A stretch of 27,044 bases of DNA, taken from Cloacibacterium sp046296655. Lineage in GTDB: Bacteria > Bacteroidota > Bacteroidia > Flavobacteriales > Weeksellaceae. The position numbers and the translations under genes are program-made. Under the pieces are notes generated by a model. The model did not search any database. It was given only the letters and a program-made list of their open reading frames with translations, and was not told the origin of the DNA. Location of the stretch: NCBI GenBank assembly GCA_046296655.1, contig JBKBLE010000029.1:1-27044 (forward strand), in the 5' to 3' direction. Positions 1 to 7,979 of this stretch are shown piece by piece. The first letter of the stretch is position 1. Each line of letters opens with the position of its first letter.

Positions 1-77
1 GCTTATTTTTTTCTACTGCTACGCAGTTGGATATTAGAATACTAAAATACTCTTTTTTTTCTATTGCGGAATTTGGG
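1..77 (+). repeat. Left copy of 77-bp terminal inverted repeat
   Basis: Bases 1-77 are an exact reverse complement of bases 26968-27044; identity stops at base 78. The repeat contains a short hairpin (ACTGC at 15-19, loop TAC, GCAGT at 23-27) and T-rich stretches. Both flanks therefore run outward into the same sequence, which begins CCCAAATTCCGCAATAG. That is what is expected where a contig ends at a repeat present elsewhere in the genome, such as an insertion sequence end. No transposase is visible, so the element type is not identified. Confidence 0.9.
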
Positions 78-323
78 TTAAAATTTTATCCTATAACGGA
101 AACGCCAATTTCCAATTTTTTTAATAATTTTTGCTCTTTTAGAAGGTTTAGGTATGTCTTTTTCCGTGAGCCCTACTTTCTGTAAAAATGCTAATGCGTG
201 AGATTTTTCGATGGCAGACATTTGTAAAAAGATTTCTTTTACATTTTGGTCTTCTTCTTTCTCGGCTAATAAACCGTACAGAAAAGAAGCATCTACTTCG
301 GTTTGGATGTTTTTTAAGTTCAT
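78..323 (-). pseudogene. Truncated ferritin-like (rubrerythrin / CCC1-VIT1-type N-terminal) protein
   Basis: The 81-codon frame starts at ATG 323 and resembles the ferritin-like N-terminal region found in CCC1/VIT1-type and rubrerythrin-like proteins. It has an acidic helix with EVDASFLYGLLAEKEED (residues 10-26) and an EKSHALAFL helix (about 39-47); E and H residues of this kind bind iron in the family. Relatives as I recall them continue well past the IGN motif (about residue 71). Here the frame reads into WRFRYRIKF and stops at 78-80, directly beside the end repeat. The gene therefore looks cut off by the repeat or by a junction near base 110. It lies 20 bp after the adaptor gene and may be the last gene of the metal-efflux operon. 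Family assignment is from memory of the motif pattern and is moderate. Confidence 0.6.
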
Positions 324-343
324 TTTGTGGGTGTTTTGTGGTG

Positions 344-1477
344 TTATTCTTCTACATTTTTAAGTCCCATCAATAGATAATAAGCTCCTTTCGTTACAAA
401 TTTCTTGTTTTTTGCCTTTTCGTCAAGGTTCAAAATTTCTGTTCTACCATTTTCCGAATTTCCTATGGTTACAGGAAACATTTTATAGGTTTTTGGTTGT
501 ACTTCTTCAAAAATATATTGTTTACCTTCCCAAGTTACCACGGCATCATCTGGAACGGTATTTCCTGTTTCGGTTTGGGTTTCTACTTCTGCATTCATGT
601 AAGTTCCAGGGATTAAACTCTTGTCATATTCTATAAAATGACAATGAATAATCACCGATTTATCTGGCTGAAAATCTCTACCAATTAAAATAACATTTGC
701 AGCGTATTTTTTCTGTGGATTTTGATTGGTATAGGCAAAAACTCTTTGGTTCAAAGCAATTTTATTCAAATCTTTTTCAAAAACCTTTAGTGCAAGAAGA
801 ATATCATCCGTGTTTACTACGTCAAAAAGTCTTTCTGTAGGCGAAACATATTGTCCTATCTTCACATTTACACTAGAAATATAACCAGAAACTGGAGATG
901 TAACCGCTACACTTCTTTTAATGTTTCCAGCGTTCAGATTATTCGGATTTATTCCTAGAGCTCTCAATTTTTCTGCCATTCCTCTCATCAAAATATTTTG
1001 ATTTTGAGCTTCAGTTTGGGCGAGTTGCATCGCTTTATCTGATGCAGCTTTGCTTTGATTTAATTCACTTTGTCTAGCATAATCTTTTTGTGCGTAACCT
1101 AAATTAGACTTTGCCAAAAGATAATCTTGCTGCAACTGAACAATCTGTGGATCCTCTAAAACAGCTAAGGTTTCGCCTTTATCTACGTGCATTCCTGGCA
1201 TATGACGAATAAAACGCACATAACCACCACTTGGTGCAGAAACGCTTGCTAAATTCTGTGGCGGAACATCTATCGTTCCATTTAAAATAATTTTTTCTGA
1301 AATATCTTCGTATCCTAAATTTCCTATTTCTATACCCGCATTTTTGATTTGGTTATCATTCAGCGTAATTTGGTTTTCAGCGGCTACTACTTCAAACTCT
1401 TCTTTGGCAGTTTCTTCTTTTTTGCCACAAGAAAAGAGTAGAAGCGTTATCGTTATTATTGAAATTATTTTTTTCAT
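344..1477 (-). CDS. RND efflux periplasmic adaptor (CzcB/CusB-like membrane fusion lipoprotein)
   Basis: The 377-residue protein is a membrane fusion protein linking an inner-membrane RND pump to a TolC-like channel. A lipoprotein signal with lipobox LFSC puts the lipidated Cys at residue 17. A first lipoyl/barrel-sandwich half lies near residues 75-110 (SAPSGGYVRFI, GMHVDKGETLAVLEDP), then a coiled-coil hairpin rich in Q/A/K (about 112-170), then the second lipoyl half near 192-212 (VTSPVSGYISSVNVKIGQYV), followed by beta-barrel segments. This order is typical of HlyD-type adaptors. The gene begins 7 bp after the TolC-like gene ends, so they share a transcript. It is intact, unlike the pump and channel genes before it. 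Heavy-metal type is inferred from the pump; the metal is unknown. Confidence 0.88.
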   Translation of the reverse strand: MKKIISIITITLLLFSCGKKEETAKEEFEVVAAENQITLNDNQIKNAGIEIGNLGYEDISEKIILNGTIDVPPQNLASVSAPSGGYVRFIRHMPGMHVDKGETLAVLEDPQIVQLQQDYLLAKSNLGYAQKDYARQSELNQSKAASDKAMQLAQTEAQNQNILMRGMAEKLRALGINPNNLNAGNIKRSVAVTSPVSGYISSVNVKIGQYVSPTERLFDVVNTDDILLALKVFEKDLNKIALNQRVFAYTNQNPQKKYAANVILIGRDFQPDKSVIIHCHFIEYDKSLIPGTYMNAEVETQTETGNTVPDDAVVTWEGKQYIFEEVQPKTYKMFPVTIGNSENGRTEILNLDEKAKNKKFVTKGAYYLLMGLKNVEE

Positions 1478-1484
1478 CTTTTAA

Positions 1485-2706
1485 TTAATTTTCGTTTTTC
1501 AGCGCGTTGATTTCTATAATAATGTCATTGAGTTCTTTTAATCGATCTGTGTATTTGTTTTCAATTTCAAATGCTTGATTTACTAAAAGAGTCCATTCTA
1601 AATAATTGATTTCTCCGTTATAATACTGGTTATTGGCAGTTTTTAAGATGCTTTCGCTGTTTGCCAAACCAGTTTTTTGATAGTGAGAAATCTCGTTCGT
1701 TAGTTTTTGATAAAGATTAAAGTTCTGTGTGTATTGATTTTTCAGTTTCAATGAACCCAGCTGATAATTATTTTCAGCAATTTGTTGGTTGATTTTCTGA
1801 GCTTCAATCACTGATTTCTGTGCTGAATTAAAAACAGGTAAACCAATTCCTACCATACCAGAGTGAAATCTTGTAGAACGCTCATAGAATTTATCGTCTG
1901 CACCATTTCCGTACATAGACATATTGTTGTACCCAATGTTAAAACTAGGGGTAAGCTTAGATTTTTCAGCCAAAAGTTTAGCGTTTTGAATGTTTTTTTC
2001 TTGCTCTAATTGTTTTAGAATAATTGGATTTCCAGAGAAATTTTCACCAAAATTGTTAATATCTAAAACAGTGTATTTTTCTTTATCATTTTGGTAAAAA
2101 GTTCCATCATTGATGAGGAAATTAAATTTCTGCAAAGCAATTTCTCTGTCTTTTTCGAGTGCGTTGAGTTGCAGTTCTGCTTGACTTCTCAAGTTTTCGG
2201 CAGTCGCTTTTTCTAAGAGATTGCTTTCTCCTTTTTTAAGTCTGAGTTCTGCTCTTTTGTAGTACTGAGAAAAGATGCTGTCTGCTTTTTTGAGCAGTTT
2301 TTTCTTCTCGTCTAGATATTTTTAACTCATTGTAAATCAAAGAAATTTCTTTTTTGATTTGCCATTTATGAACATCCAATTGTAGCGTAGAATTTTTATA
2401 TTCTTCTGCTAAAACTTTCTTCTGACTGTTGTAAAATTTTGGCAATCTAATCGTTTGAGAAACCGAAAATTTATTGTCAACATAAGCTGAATTCATTTGC
2501 CCGATTTCTCCAGAAATTATCAATGGATCAATAATGGTAGCAGAACGTTGCATTTTTTCCTGGTATTGTACCTTTAATTTTCCGTCTTTGATGGCTAAGT
2601 TATTGTTCAGGGCTTTATTGATGGCACTTTCTAACGAAATAGGAGTTTGTGAAAACCCTATTCCAAAAATTAGAAAAGTGAATGTTTTTAAAAATTTATC
2701 TTTCAT
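1485..2706 (-). pseudogene. TolC-family outer-membrane efflux protein, single-base frameshift
   Basis: Two overlapping frames together encode one TolC-like outer-membrane channel of about 406 residues. The start is ATG 2706, which gives a signal peptide (MKDKFLKTFTFLIFGIGFSQ). The N-terminal frame reads to ...SLIYNELK and then leaves the family pattern. Removing one A from the coding-strand A5 run (T5 at 2319-2323) restores KYLDEKKKLLKKADS, which continues without interruption into the downstream frame to the stop at 1485. The C-terminal part has the long amphipathic helices of the family. The gene sits between the pump and the adaptor. It is either a real frameshift mutation or a homopolymer error in the sequence. 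The open frame extends upstream to 2817 through a palindromic repeat; I rejected that start because it would bury the signal peptide. Confidence 0.82.
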
Positions 2707-2730
2707 TTTATTTGATTTATTTTTTACCAT

Positions 2731-2793
2731 AGAGGTCACAGAGAAATTATTAGAGTTCACGGTGTTCTCCGTGAAATTCTTTGTGTCTCTGTG
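2731..2793. repeat. Nested palindromic intergenic repeat
   Basis: Between the pump and channel genes there is a nested inverted repeat. The outer arms are CACAGAGA (2737-2744) and TCTCTGTG (2786-2793). The inner arms are TTCACGG (2756-2762) and CCGTGAA (2769-2775) around a 6-nt loop. Composition and layout resemble the scattered CTCTGTG/CACAGAG palindromic repeats I recall from many Bacteroidota intergenic regions. It occupies most of a 140-bp gap in an otherwise compact operon, and transcripts would fold here. Confidence 0.7.
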
Positions 2794-2846
2794 TTTAGAT
2801 TTATAGTTGGTATCCATCTTTAGTATCTTCTATTTCTTGCAATTTT

Positions 2847-5800
2847 CTATTTTTTTTCAGGGAAATGTGCCTCAAACCAAATGTACATTACTGGCAAAAG
2901 ATAAAGCGTAAGATAAGTGGCCAACAATAAACCACCAATTACAACTGTAGCGAGTGGTCTCTGAACTTCTGCACCTTCGCCAGTAGAAATTGCCATTGGC
3001 AAAAATCCTAGAGATGCTACAAAGGCAGTCATTAAAACAGGTCTTAATCTGGTTTTACCACCGACAATCACTGCAGTTTTTAAATCTGGTTGTATTGTTT
3101 TTTGGCGATTAAATTCCGAAATAAGAACAATACCATTTAAAACTGCTACCCCAAATAATGCGATGAAACCAACTCCCGCAGAAATACTGAAATTCATATC
3201 TCTTAACCAAAGTGAGAGAATTCCTCCAATAGCGGAAAGCGGAATAGCAGAGAAGATGAGCAATCCGTATTTTACGGAATTAAATGCAAAATACAGCATC
3301 AATAAAATTAAAAATAAACTCACCGGAACGGCTATTGCTAAACGTGATTTCGCTTGTTGAAGATTTTCAAAAGTTCCACCATATTTTATGGAATAACGAG
3401 CAGGAAGTTTCAGTTGTTTTTCTACATTTTGTTGTAAATCTTCTACCGTAGACTGTATATCTCGGTCTCTAACATTGAAGCCAACAATAATTCTTCGCTG
3501 AGCATTTTCACGCTGAATTTGGTTAATGCTTTCCTTTAATTCTACATTGGCAACTGTACTGAGTGGAATTTCGATTCCAGAAGGAGTAGAGATGAGTAGA
3601 TTATTGACATCGTCTACATTTTTTCTTTGGTTCCCATCTAAACGAACCACCAAATCAAATTTCTTTTCTCCTTCGAATACAGAGCCTGTAGCTTGTCCTG
3701 CAAAAGCCGTATTCACGATATTGTTTACATCACTTACATTAAGCCCAAACTGTGACATGGCTTCACGTTTGTAAGTAATTACAATCTGTGGCATTCCTGA
3801 AACGGGTTCTACATAAATGTTTTGTGCGCCTTCAATTTTTTTGGAAATCTGACCTAATTTTTCAGCATAAACTTTTAAAGTGTCAAGATTTTCTCCAAAA
3901 ATTTTACAAACTACGTCTTGTCTTGCTCCTGCCATTAATTCGTTAAATCTCATTGCAACAGGTATTGGAAAGAGTAGGTAACGCCAATCATATTTTTCTT
4001 CAATTCGGCAGACATTTTTTCCGAAAGTTCATCATAAGTTGTTGCAGAAGTCCATTCAGCACGAGGTTTTAAGATAATCATCATGTCACTCGCGTCAATT
4101 GGCATAGGATCGGTTGGGATTTCGGAGCTTCCTGTTTTCCCTACAATTTTTTCAATTTCTGGGAATTTTTTCATCAAAATCTGTGATGACTTTTGAACAG
4201 CATCTGTAGAAGTTTTAAGATTACTGCCTGGTAAAACTCTGGTGTCTACCGCAAAATCTCCTTCAGGAAGACTAGGAATAAATTCTCCTCCTAATCTGGT
4301 CATTATAAAGACTGCAAAGAAAAATACACCAACAATTCCGAAGAATATTAAATTAGGAACTTTTAAAACTCTTTCTAATGATTTATCGTAGTTTTTCTCA
4401 ATTTTTTCAATCATTTTATCCGAAATGGTCTTCTTATTGTCAATTTTTTTAGACAAAACAAGAGAGCTCATCATCGGGATATAGGTCAAAGAAAGGATAA
4501 ATGCTCCCAATAATGCAAAAATTACGGTTTGCGCCATCGGAATAAACATTTTGCCTTCTACGCCTTCTAAAGTGAGAATCGGTAAGTAAACGATAAGGAT
4601 AATAATTTGTCCAAACACCGCAGAATTCATCATTTTGCTAGAAGAAGTATAGACTTCGTTATCCATCATGGTTTGAGTAATGCTTTGATTTTGATAGATT
4701 TTCAAGTGTTGTAATCTATGCAAAACAGCTTCTACAATGATGACGGCTCCATCTACAATTAACCCGAAATCTAATGCTCCTAGACTCATTAAATTCCCTG
4801 AAACTCCAAAAATGTTCATCATAATGATGGCAAAAAGCATGGAGAGCGGAATAACAGATGCTACCAAAAATCCAGCACGCAGATTTCCGAGTAATAATAC
4901 CAATACGAAAACTACAATTAGTGCCCCTTCTAAAAGGTTTTTCTCAACTGTTCCGATGGCATTATTTACCATTTTGGTTCGGTCTAAGAATGCATCTATT
5001 TTTACGCCTTCTGGTAATGTTTTTTGGATTTCTTCTATTCTTGTTTTTACTTTTTTAATGACTTCGTTTGAGTTTTCTCCTTTCATCATCATCACCACGG
5101 CTCCTGCAACTTCTCCTTGTCCGTTGTAAGTCATTGCGCCGTATCTGATGGCTTTTCCGTATTGTACGGTTCCAATATTTTTAATCAAAATTGGTGTTCC
5201 GTCTTCTAAATTTTTAACTACAGTGTTCTCAATATCTGTAATTTTCCCCATTAATCCTTCGGTTCTGATGAAAAGAACACTCGGACCTTTTTCTATATAA
5301 GCACCACCAGTGTTTTGATTGTTCTTTTGTAATGCATCAAAAACTTCTGTCATGGTTACGCCCATAGATTTCAGTTGAGAAGGATTTACAGCAACTTCAT
5401 ATTGCTTTAAATCTCCACCAAAACTAGCTACATCTGCAACTCCTTCCGTTCCTAATAATTGTCTGCGAACAATCCAATCTTGTATGGTTCTGAGTTGCAT
5501 CGCATTGTAACGGTGTTCATAACCTTTTTTCGGGCGAACTACATATTGATAAATTTCTCCTAAACCTGTAGAAATCGGAGCCATAGAAGGTGTTCCCAAA
5601 CTGGTAGGAATATCTTTAGAAACTTGCTGAAGCCTTTCTGCAACTTGTTGACGCGCCCAATGTAAATCTACTTCATCTTTAAAAACAATGGTGATTACAG
5701 AAAGTCCGAAACGCGAAAACTACGCATTTGTTTAATTCCTGCAATGTTATTATTGGCTTGTTCTAGCGGAAAAGTGATAAATCTTTCTACATCTGGTGCT

Positions 5801-5970
5801 CCCAAACTTGGGGAAACGGTAATAATCTGTACCTGATTGTCTGTAATATCAGGAACAGCATCTATAGGTAATTTTCTTACCTCAAATATTCCATAAATGA
5901 TTAATCCAAGCGTGAATAAAGCGATAATCAGTTTATTCTTGATGGAAAATTCTATGATTTTGTTAAGCAT
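2847..5970 (-). pseudogene. czcA: CzcA-type heavy-metal RND efflux pump, two single-base frameshifts
   Basis: Three consecutive frames read as one HME-RND inner-membrane proton/metal antiporter of about 1,041 residues, the usual length for CzcA/CusA. The N-terminal part (5970 to about 5720) has the first transmembrane helix and KLPIDAVPDITDNQVQI. The middle part holds DFGLIVDGAVIIVE, the proton-relay motif typical of CzcA-like divalent-metal pumps rather than CusA. The C-terminal part has MRFNELMAGARQDV and the last transmembrane bundle. The coding-strand T4 run at 5716-5719 needs one extra T to give RSFSRFGLSV, and the CC at about 3961 needs one extra C to give FQYPVAMRFNEL. With both restored the frame is continuous. 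The frames as given cannot make a full pump. Metal specificity (Co/Zn/Cd) is inferred from the motif class only. Confidence 0.87.
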
Positions 5971-6036
5971 TTTAATTTAATTTATAGAGTGAAACGTCTC
6001 AAAACCAAATAGTAATGAGTTTTCTATACCAATAAA

Positions 6037-6426
6037 TTAAATAAGCTCTGGCGGTTGAAAAAATGAAAGTAAATGTGGATTGATAAAACTTTCAGCGTAA
6101 TGAAAGTTCTGGTTTTTTTCTTCAAAATACTTTTTAGTTTGAGTTAAATTCAGCTCAAAAGATTTTGGTAAATCTTGGATAGCAAAGCTAACGGAAGAAA
6201 TTTCATAGGCTTTAAAAGGCAGTTTCATGTCTTTTTCATAGTCACTGTCTTTTTGGCTACCGCTTAAATAATGAAGCGCGATAAACCCAATAATACTGAT
6301 GTTTTTATTTTCAGATTTATGTTCCTGATAATGTTCGATTAATGCAGGAATTTTCAATACTTCTTTTCCCTCTGTAAAACTAAAGAGGTAAATTGTTAAG
6401 AGAAATATTGAAAAAAGTCTTTTCAT
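6037..6426 (-). CDS. Small conserved exported protein upstream of the czcA-like gene
   Basis: The 129-residue protein begins with a hydrophobic signal segment (MKRLFSIFLLTIYLFSFTEG) and has no lipobox Cys. The body has the patterns IPALIEHYQEHK, FIALHYLSGS and DYEKDMKLPFK and ends in FFQPPELI. I recall similar small proteins directly ahead of heavy-metal RND genes in Bacteroidota, with the same HY.EHK and DMKLPFK signatures, but know no demonstrated function. Conserved His, Glu and Asp residues would suit metal binding in the periplasm; that is inference. It lies 66 bp before the pump gene and is the likely first gene of the operon. Confidence 0.75.
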   Translation of the reverse strand: MKRLFSIFLLTIYLFSFTEGKEVLKIPALIEHYQEHKSENKNISIIGFIALHYLSGSQKDSDYEKDMKLPFKAYEISSVSFAIQDLPKSFELNLTQTKKYFEEKNQNFHYAESFINPHLLSFFQPPELI

Positions 6427-6433
6427 CTGAATA

Positions 6434-6452
6434 TTTCACAAAGTTAGTGAAA
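6434..6452 (-). promoter_or_regulatory. Candidate promoter and overlapping dyad for the metal-efflux operon
   Basis: On the minus strand TAACTTTG (6446-6439) matches the Bacteroidota -7 consensus TAnnTTTG, only 12 nt before the ATG at 6426. A dyad, TTTCAC (6434-6439) and GTGAAA (6447-6452), frames the box, so a dimeric regulator bound here could block transcription. No clear -33 TTG is seen at the expected distance. The hairpin has no T-tract, so it is an unlikely terminator for the GNAT gene upstream. Confidence 0.4.
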
Positions 6453-6495
6453 AAATTAATAAAGAATGTCTATGACAAGTTAAAGATATAATAAT

Positions 6496-6984
6496 TTATG
6501 CATTCCATTCCATCAAATAATCATCCATTACGAAGCCATTTCCAATGTCAAAAATGCCCTCTTCATAGACTTTGAAGCCTTGAGAAAGATAAAAATGATA
6601 AGATGGATTTTCCTTGTTTACATTAAGGATAATTCTTTGGTCACCTATTTTTAGAATTTGATTTTTAAGAAATTGAATGGCTTCTTTTCCTAGACCTTTT
6701 CCTTTTCCTTCTTTGGTAATGTAGATTCTATGGAGTTTAGTAGTTTTTTGTTCATAATGATTTTCGAAGCCCATAATTCCATAGAAATTTTCTGCATCAC
6801 CCAAAAGATAATAATGATAATTGGGATTATTAAATTGACGGGTGATTTCTTCTTCCGAATACATTAAATCCAGCATGAAATCTATTTGTTCAGGAGAAAT
6901 AATTCCCGGATAATGACTTCGCCAAGATTTTTCTGCCAAATCTTGAATTAAAGGAATGTCTTTTATGGTGGCTTTTGTAATCAT
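6496..6984 (-). CDS. GNAT-family N-acetyltransferase
   Basis: The 162-residue protein is a GCN5-related acetyltransferase that transfers acetyl from acetyl-CoA to an amine. The opening ITKATIKDIPLIQDLAEKSW is the usual first strand and helix. Motif A is RIYITKEGKGKGLGKEAI (about residues 87-104), with the pyrophosphate-binding R/K-x-x-G-x-G loop. NPSYHFYLSQGF (about 125-136) is the motif B region. The substrate cannot be told. The ATG at 6984 lies 6 bp from the dapA terminator hairpin, whose arms and loop also hold a -7-like box (TACCTTTG). The gene may therefore be expressed separately from dapA with a very short leader. Confidence 0.87.
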   Translation of the reverse strand: MITKATIKDIPLIQDLAEKSWRSHYPGIISPEQIDFMLDLMYSEEEITRQFNNPNYHYYLLGDAENFYGIMGFENHYEQKTTKLHRIYITKEGKGKGLGKEAIQFLKNQILKIGDQRIILNVNKENPSYHFYLSQGFKVYEEGIFDIGNGFVMDDYLMEWNA

Positions 6985-7015
6985 AAAAAAAGAACTTACA
7001 CAAAGGTAAGTTCTT
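6985..7015 (-). terminator. dapA terminator hairpin carrying a -7-like box
   Basis: Stem AAGAACTTA (6990-6998) pairs with TAAGTTCTT (7007-7015) around an 8-nt loop; the minus strand continues into a T6 tract (A6 at 6985-6990), an intrinsic terminator 27 bp after the dapA stop. The minus-strand loop and arm also read TACCTTTG (7008-7001), a match to TAnnTTTG, 16 nt before the GNAT start codon. No -33 TTG is seen at the usual distance, so the promoter reading is weaker than the terminator. Confidence 0.7.
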
Positions 7016-7041
7016 AATATTGAAATTTAAAATTTATAAAA

Positions 7042-7914
7042 TTAAATTTTTGCCATTTCTGCTTTTATTTTGGCTTGTAAGCCTTCAGAAGCAACAACTA
7101 GAGGCAGTCTTAAATAGTTTTTGATGATTCCTTTCTCTGCTAAAACGGTTTTAATTCCGCATGGATTTCCTTCAGCAAAAATAAGTCTGGTGATTTCTAC
7201 CAATTTGTTATGAATTTCATAAGCTTCTTTTACTTTTCCTTCGAAAGCAAGTTGTACCATTGTAGAAAATTCCTTAGGATAACCTTGTCCAATTACAGAA
7301 ATTACACCGTCTCCACCCGCTAAAGTTACTGGAAGCGTATATTCATCATCTCCAGAAACTAAAGAGAAATTTGCAGGTTTTTTTCTTAGAATATCAAAAT
7401 ATTGTAAGATGTTTGGTGCGGCTTCTTTAATCATAAAAAGATTAGGGAATTCATTTGCTAAACGCAATGTGGTAGAAGCTTCTATATTTTGACCAGTTCT
7501 TCCCGGAACGTTATAAATAATAATTTGTTTTCCCGTAGAAGCTAGCATTTTGTAATGCTGATAAAGTCCTTCTTGGTTGGGTTTGTTATAGTAAGGAGAT
7601 ACTGATAGAATTGCATCAAAATCCGTTAAATCTGCTTCTTCAATTTGTTTTTTAACTTCTAGAGTATTGTTTCCACCGATTCCTAAAACCAATGGTAAAC
7701 GTTTATTATTAATCTTTATAACGTGTTTTATAACTTCTTGTTTTTCTGCTGCAGAAAGAGTAGCAGCTTCTGCTGTGGTTCCTAGAACTACTAAATAATT
7801 GGTGCCATTTTCGATGTTGTATTCTACTAATCTCGTTAGCGAATCAAAATCTACTGATAAATCTTCGTTGAAAGGTGTTACTAATGCTACACCTACTCCT
7901 TTTAAGTTACTCAT
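7042..7914 (-). CDS. dapA: 4-hydroxy-tetrahydrodipicolinate synthase
   Basis: The 290-residue cytoplasmic enzyme condenses pyruvate with aspartate semialdehyde, the first committed step to lysine and diaminopimelate. Family signatures are present: GTTAEAATL (residues 45-53, with the paired Thr of the active site), SPYYNKPNQEGLYQHY (106-121), the catalytic Tyr134 and Arg139 in IIYNVPGRTG, and the Schiff-base Lys163 in FMIKEAAP. Length fits the family (about 290-300). It has its own promoter (TTG/TAATTTTG at 7977-7946) and ends at a hairpin terminator. Sialic-acid lyase is the main alternative in this superfamily, but GTTAE and the overall pattern favour DapA. Confidence 0.95.
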   Translation of the reverse strand: MSNLKGVGVALVTPFNEDLSVDFDSLTRLVEYNIENGTNYLVVLGTTAEAATLSAAEKQEVIKHVIKINNKRLPLVLGIGGNNTLEVKKQIEEADLTDFDAILSVSPYYNKPNQEGLYQHYKMLASTGKQIIIYNVPGRTGQNIEASTTLRLANEFPNLFMIKEAAPNILQYFDILRKKPANFSLVSGDDEYTLPVTLAGGDGVISVIGQGYPKEFSTMVQLAFEGKVKEAYEIHNKLVEITRLIFAEGNPCGIKTVLAEKGIIKNYLRLPLVVASEGLQAKIKAEMAKI

Positions 7915-7945
7915 TGTTAAATTGTGTTATAAAAATAAATTTGTT

Positions 7946-7977
7946 CAAAATTAGTGAAAAATTTTTTTCAGGAGCAA
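7946..7977 (-). promoter_or_regulatory. dapA promoter
   Basis: On the minus strand a -33 TTG (7977-7975) and a -7 box TAATTTTG (7953-7946) are separated by 21 bp, matching the Bacteroidota TTG/TAnnTTTG pattern. Transcription would start near 7940, giving a leader of about 25 nt before the ATG at 7914. The bases before the -7 box (TTTTTCACTAA) are shared with the candidate metal-efflux promoter at 6446-6439. Confidence 0.6.
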
Positions 7978-7979
7978 GA

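Noticed and set aside
2707..2817. Upstream extension of the TolC-like gene
   Set aside because: It would encode the palindromic repeat and bury the signal peptide; the ATG at 2706 gives a proper exported protein.
4737..5129. Plus-strand open frame of 130 codons inside the CzcA-like gene
   Set aside because: It is antisense to a well-conserved pump region and has no recognisable domain.
2319..5719. Programmed translational frameshifting in the pump and channel genes
   Set aside because: The sites differ in direction and lack typical slippery heptamers with downstream structures; mutation or sequence error is simpler.
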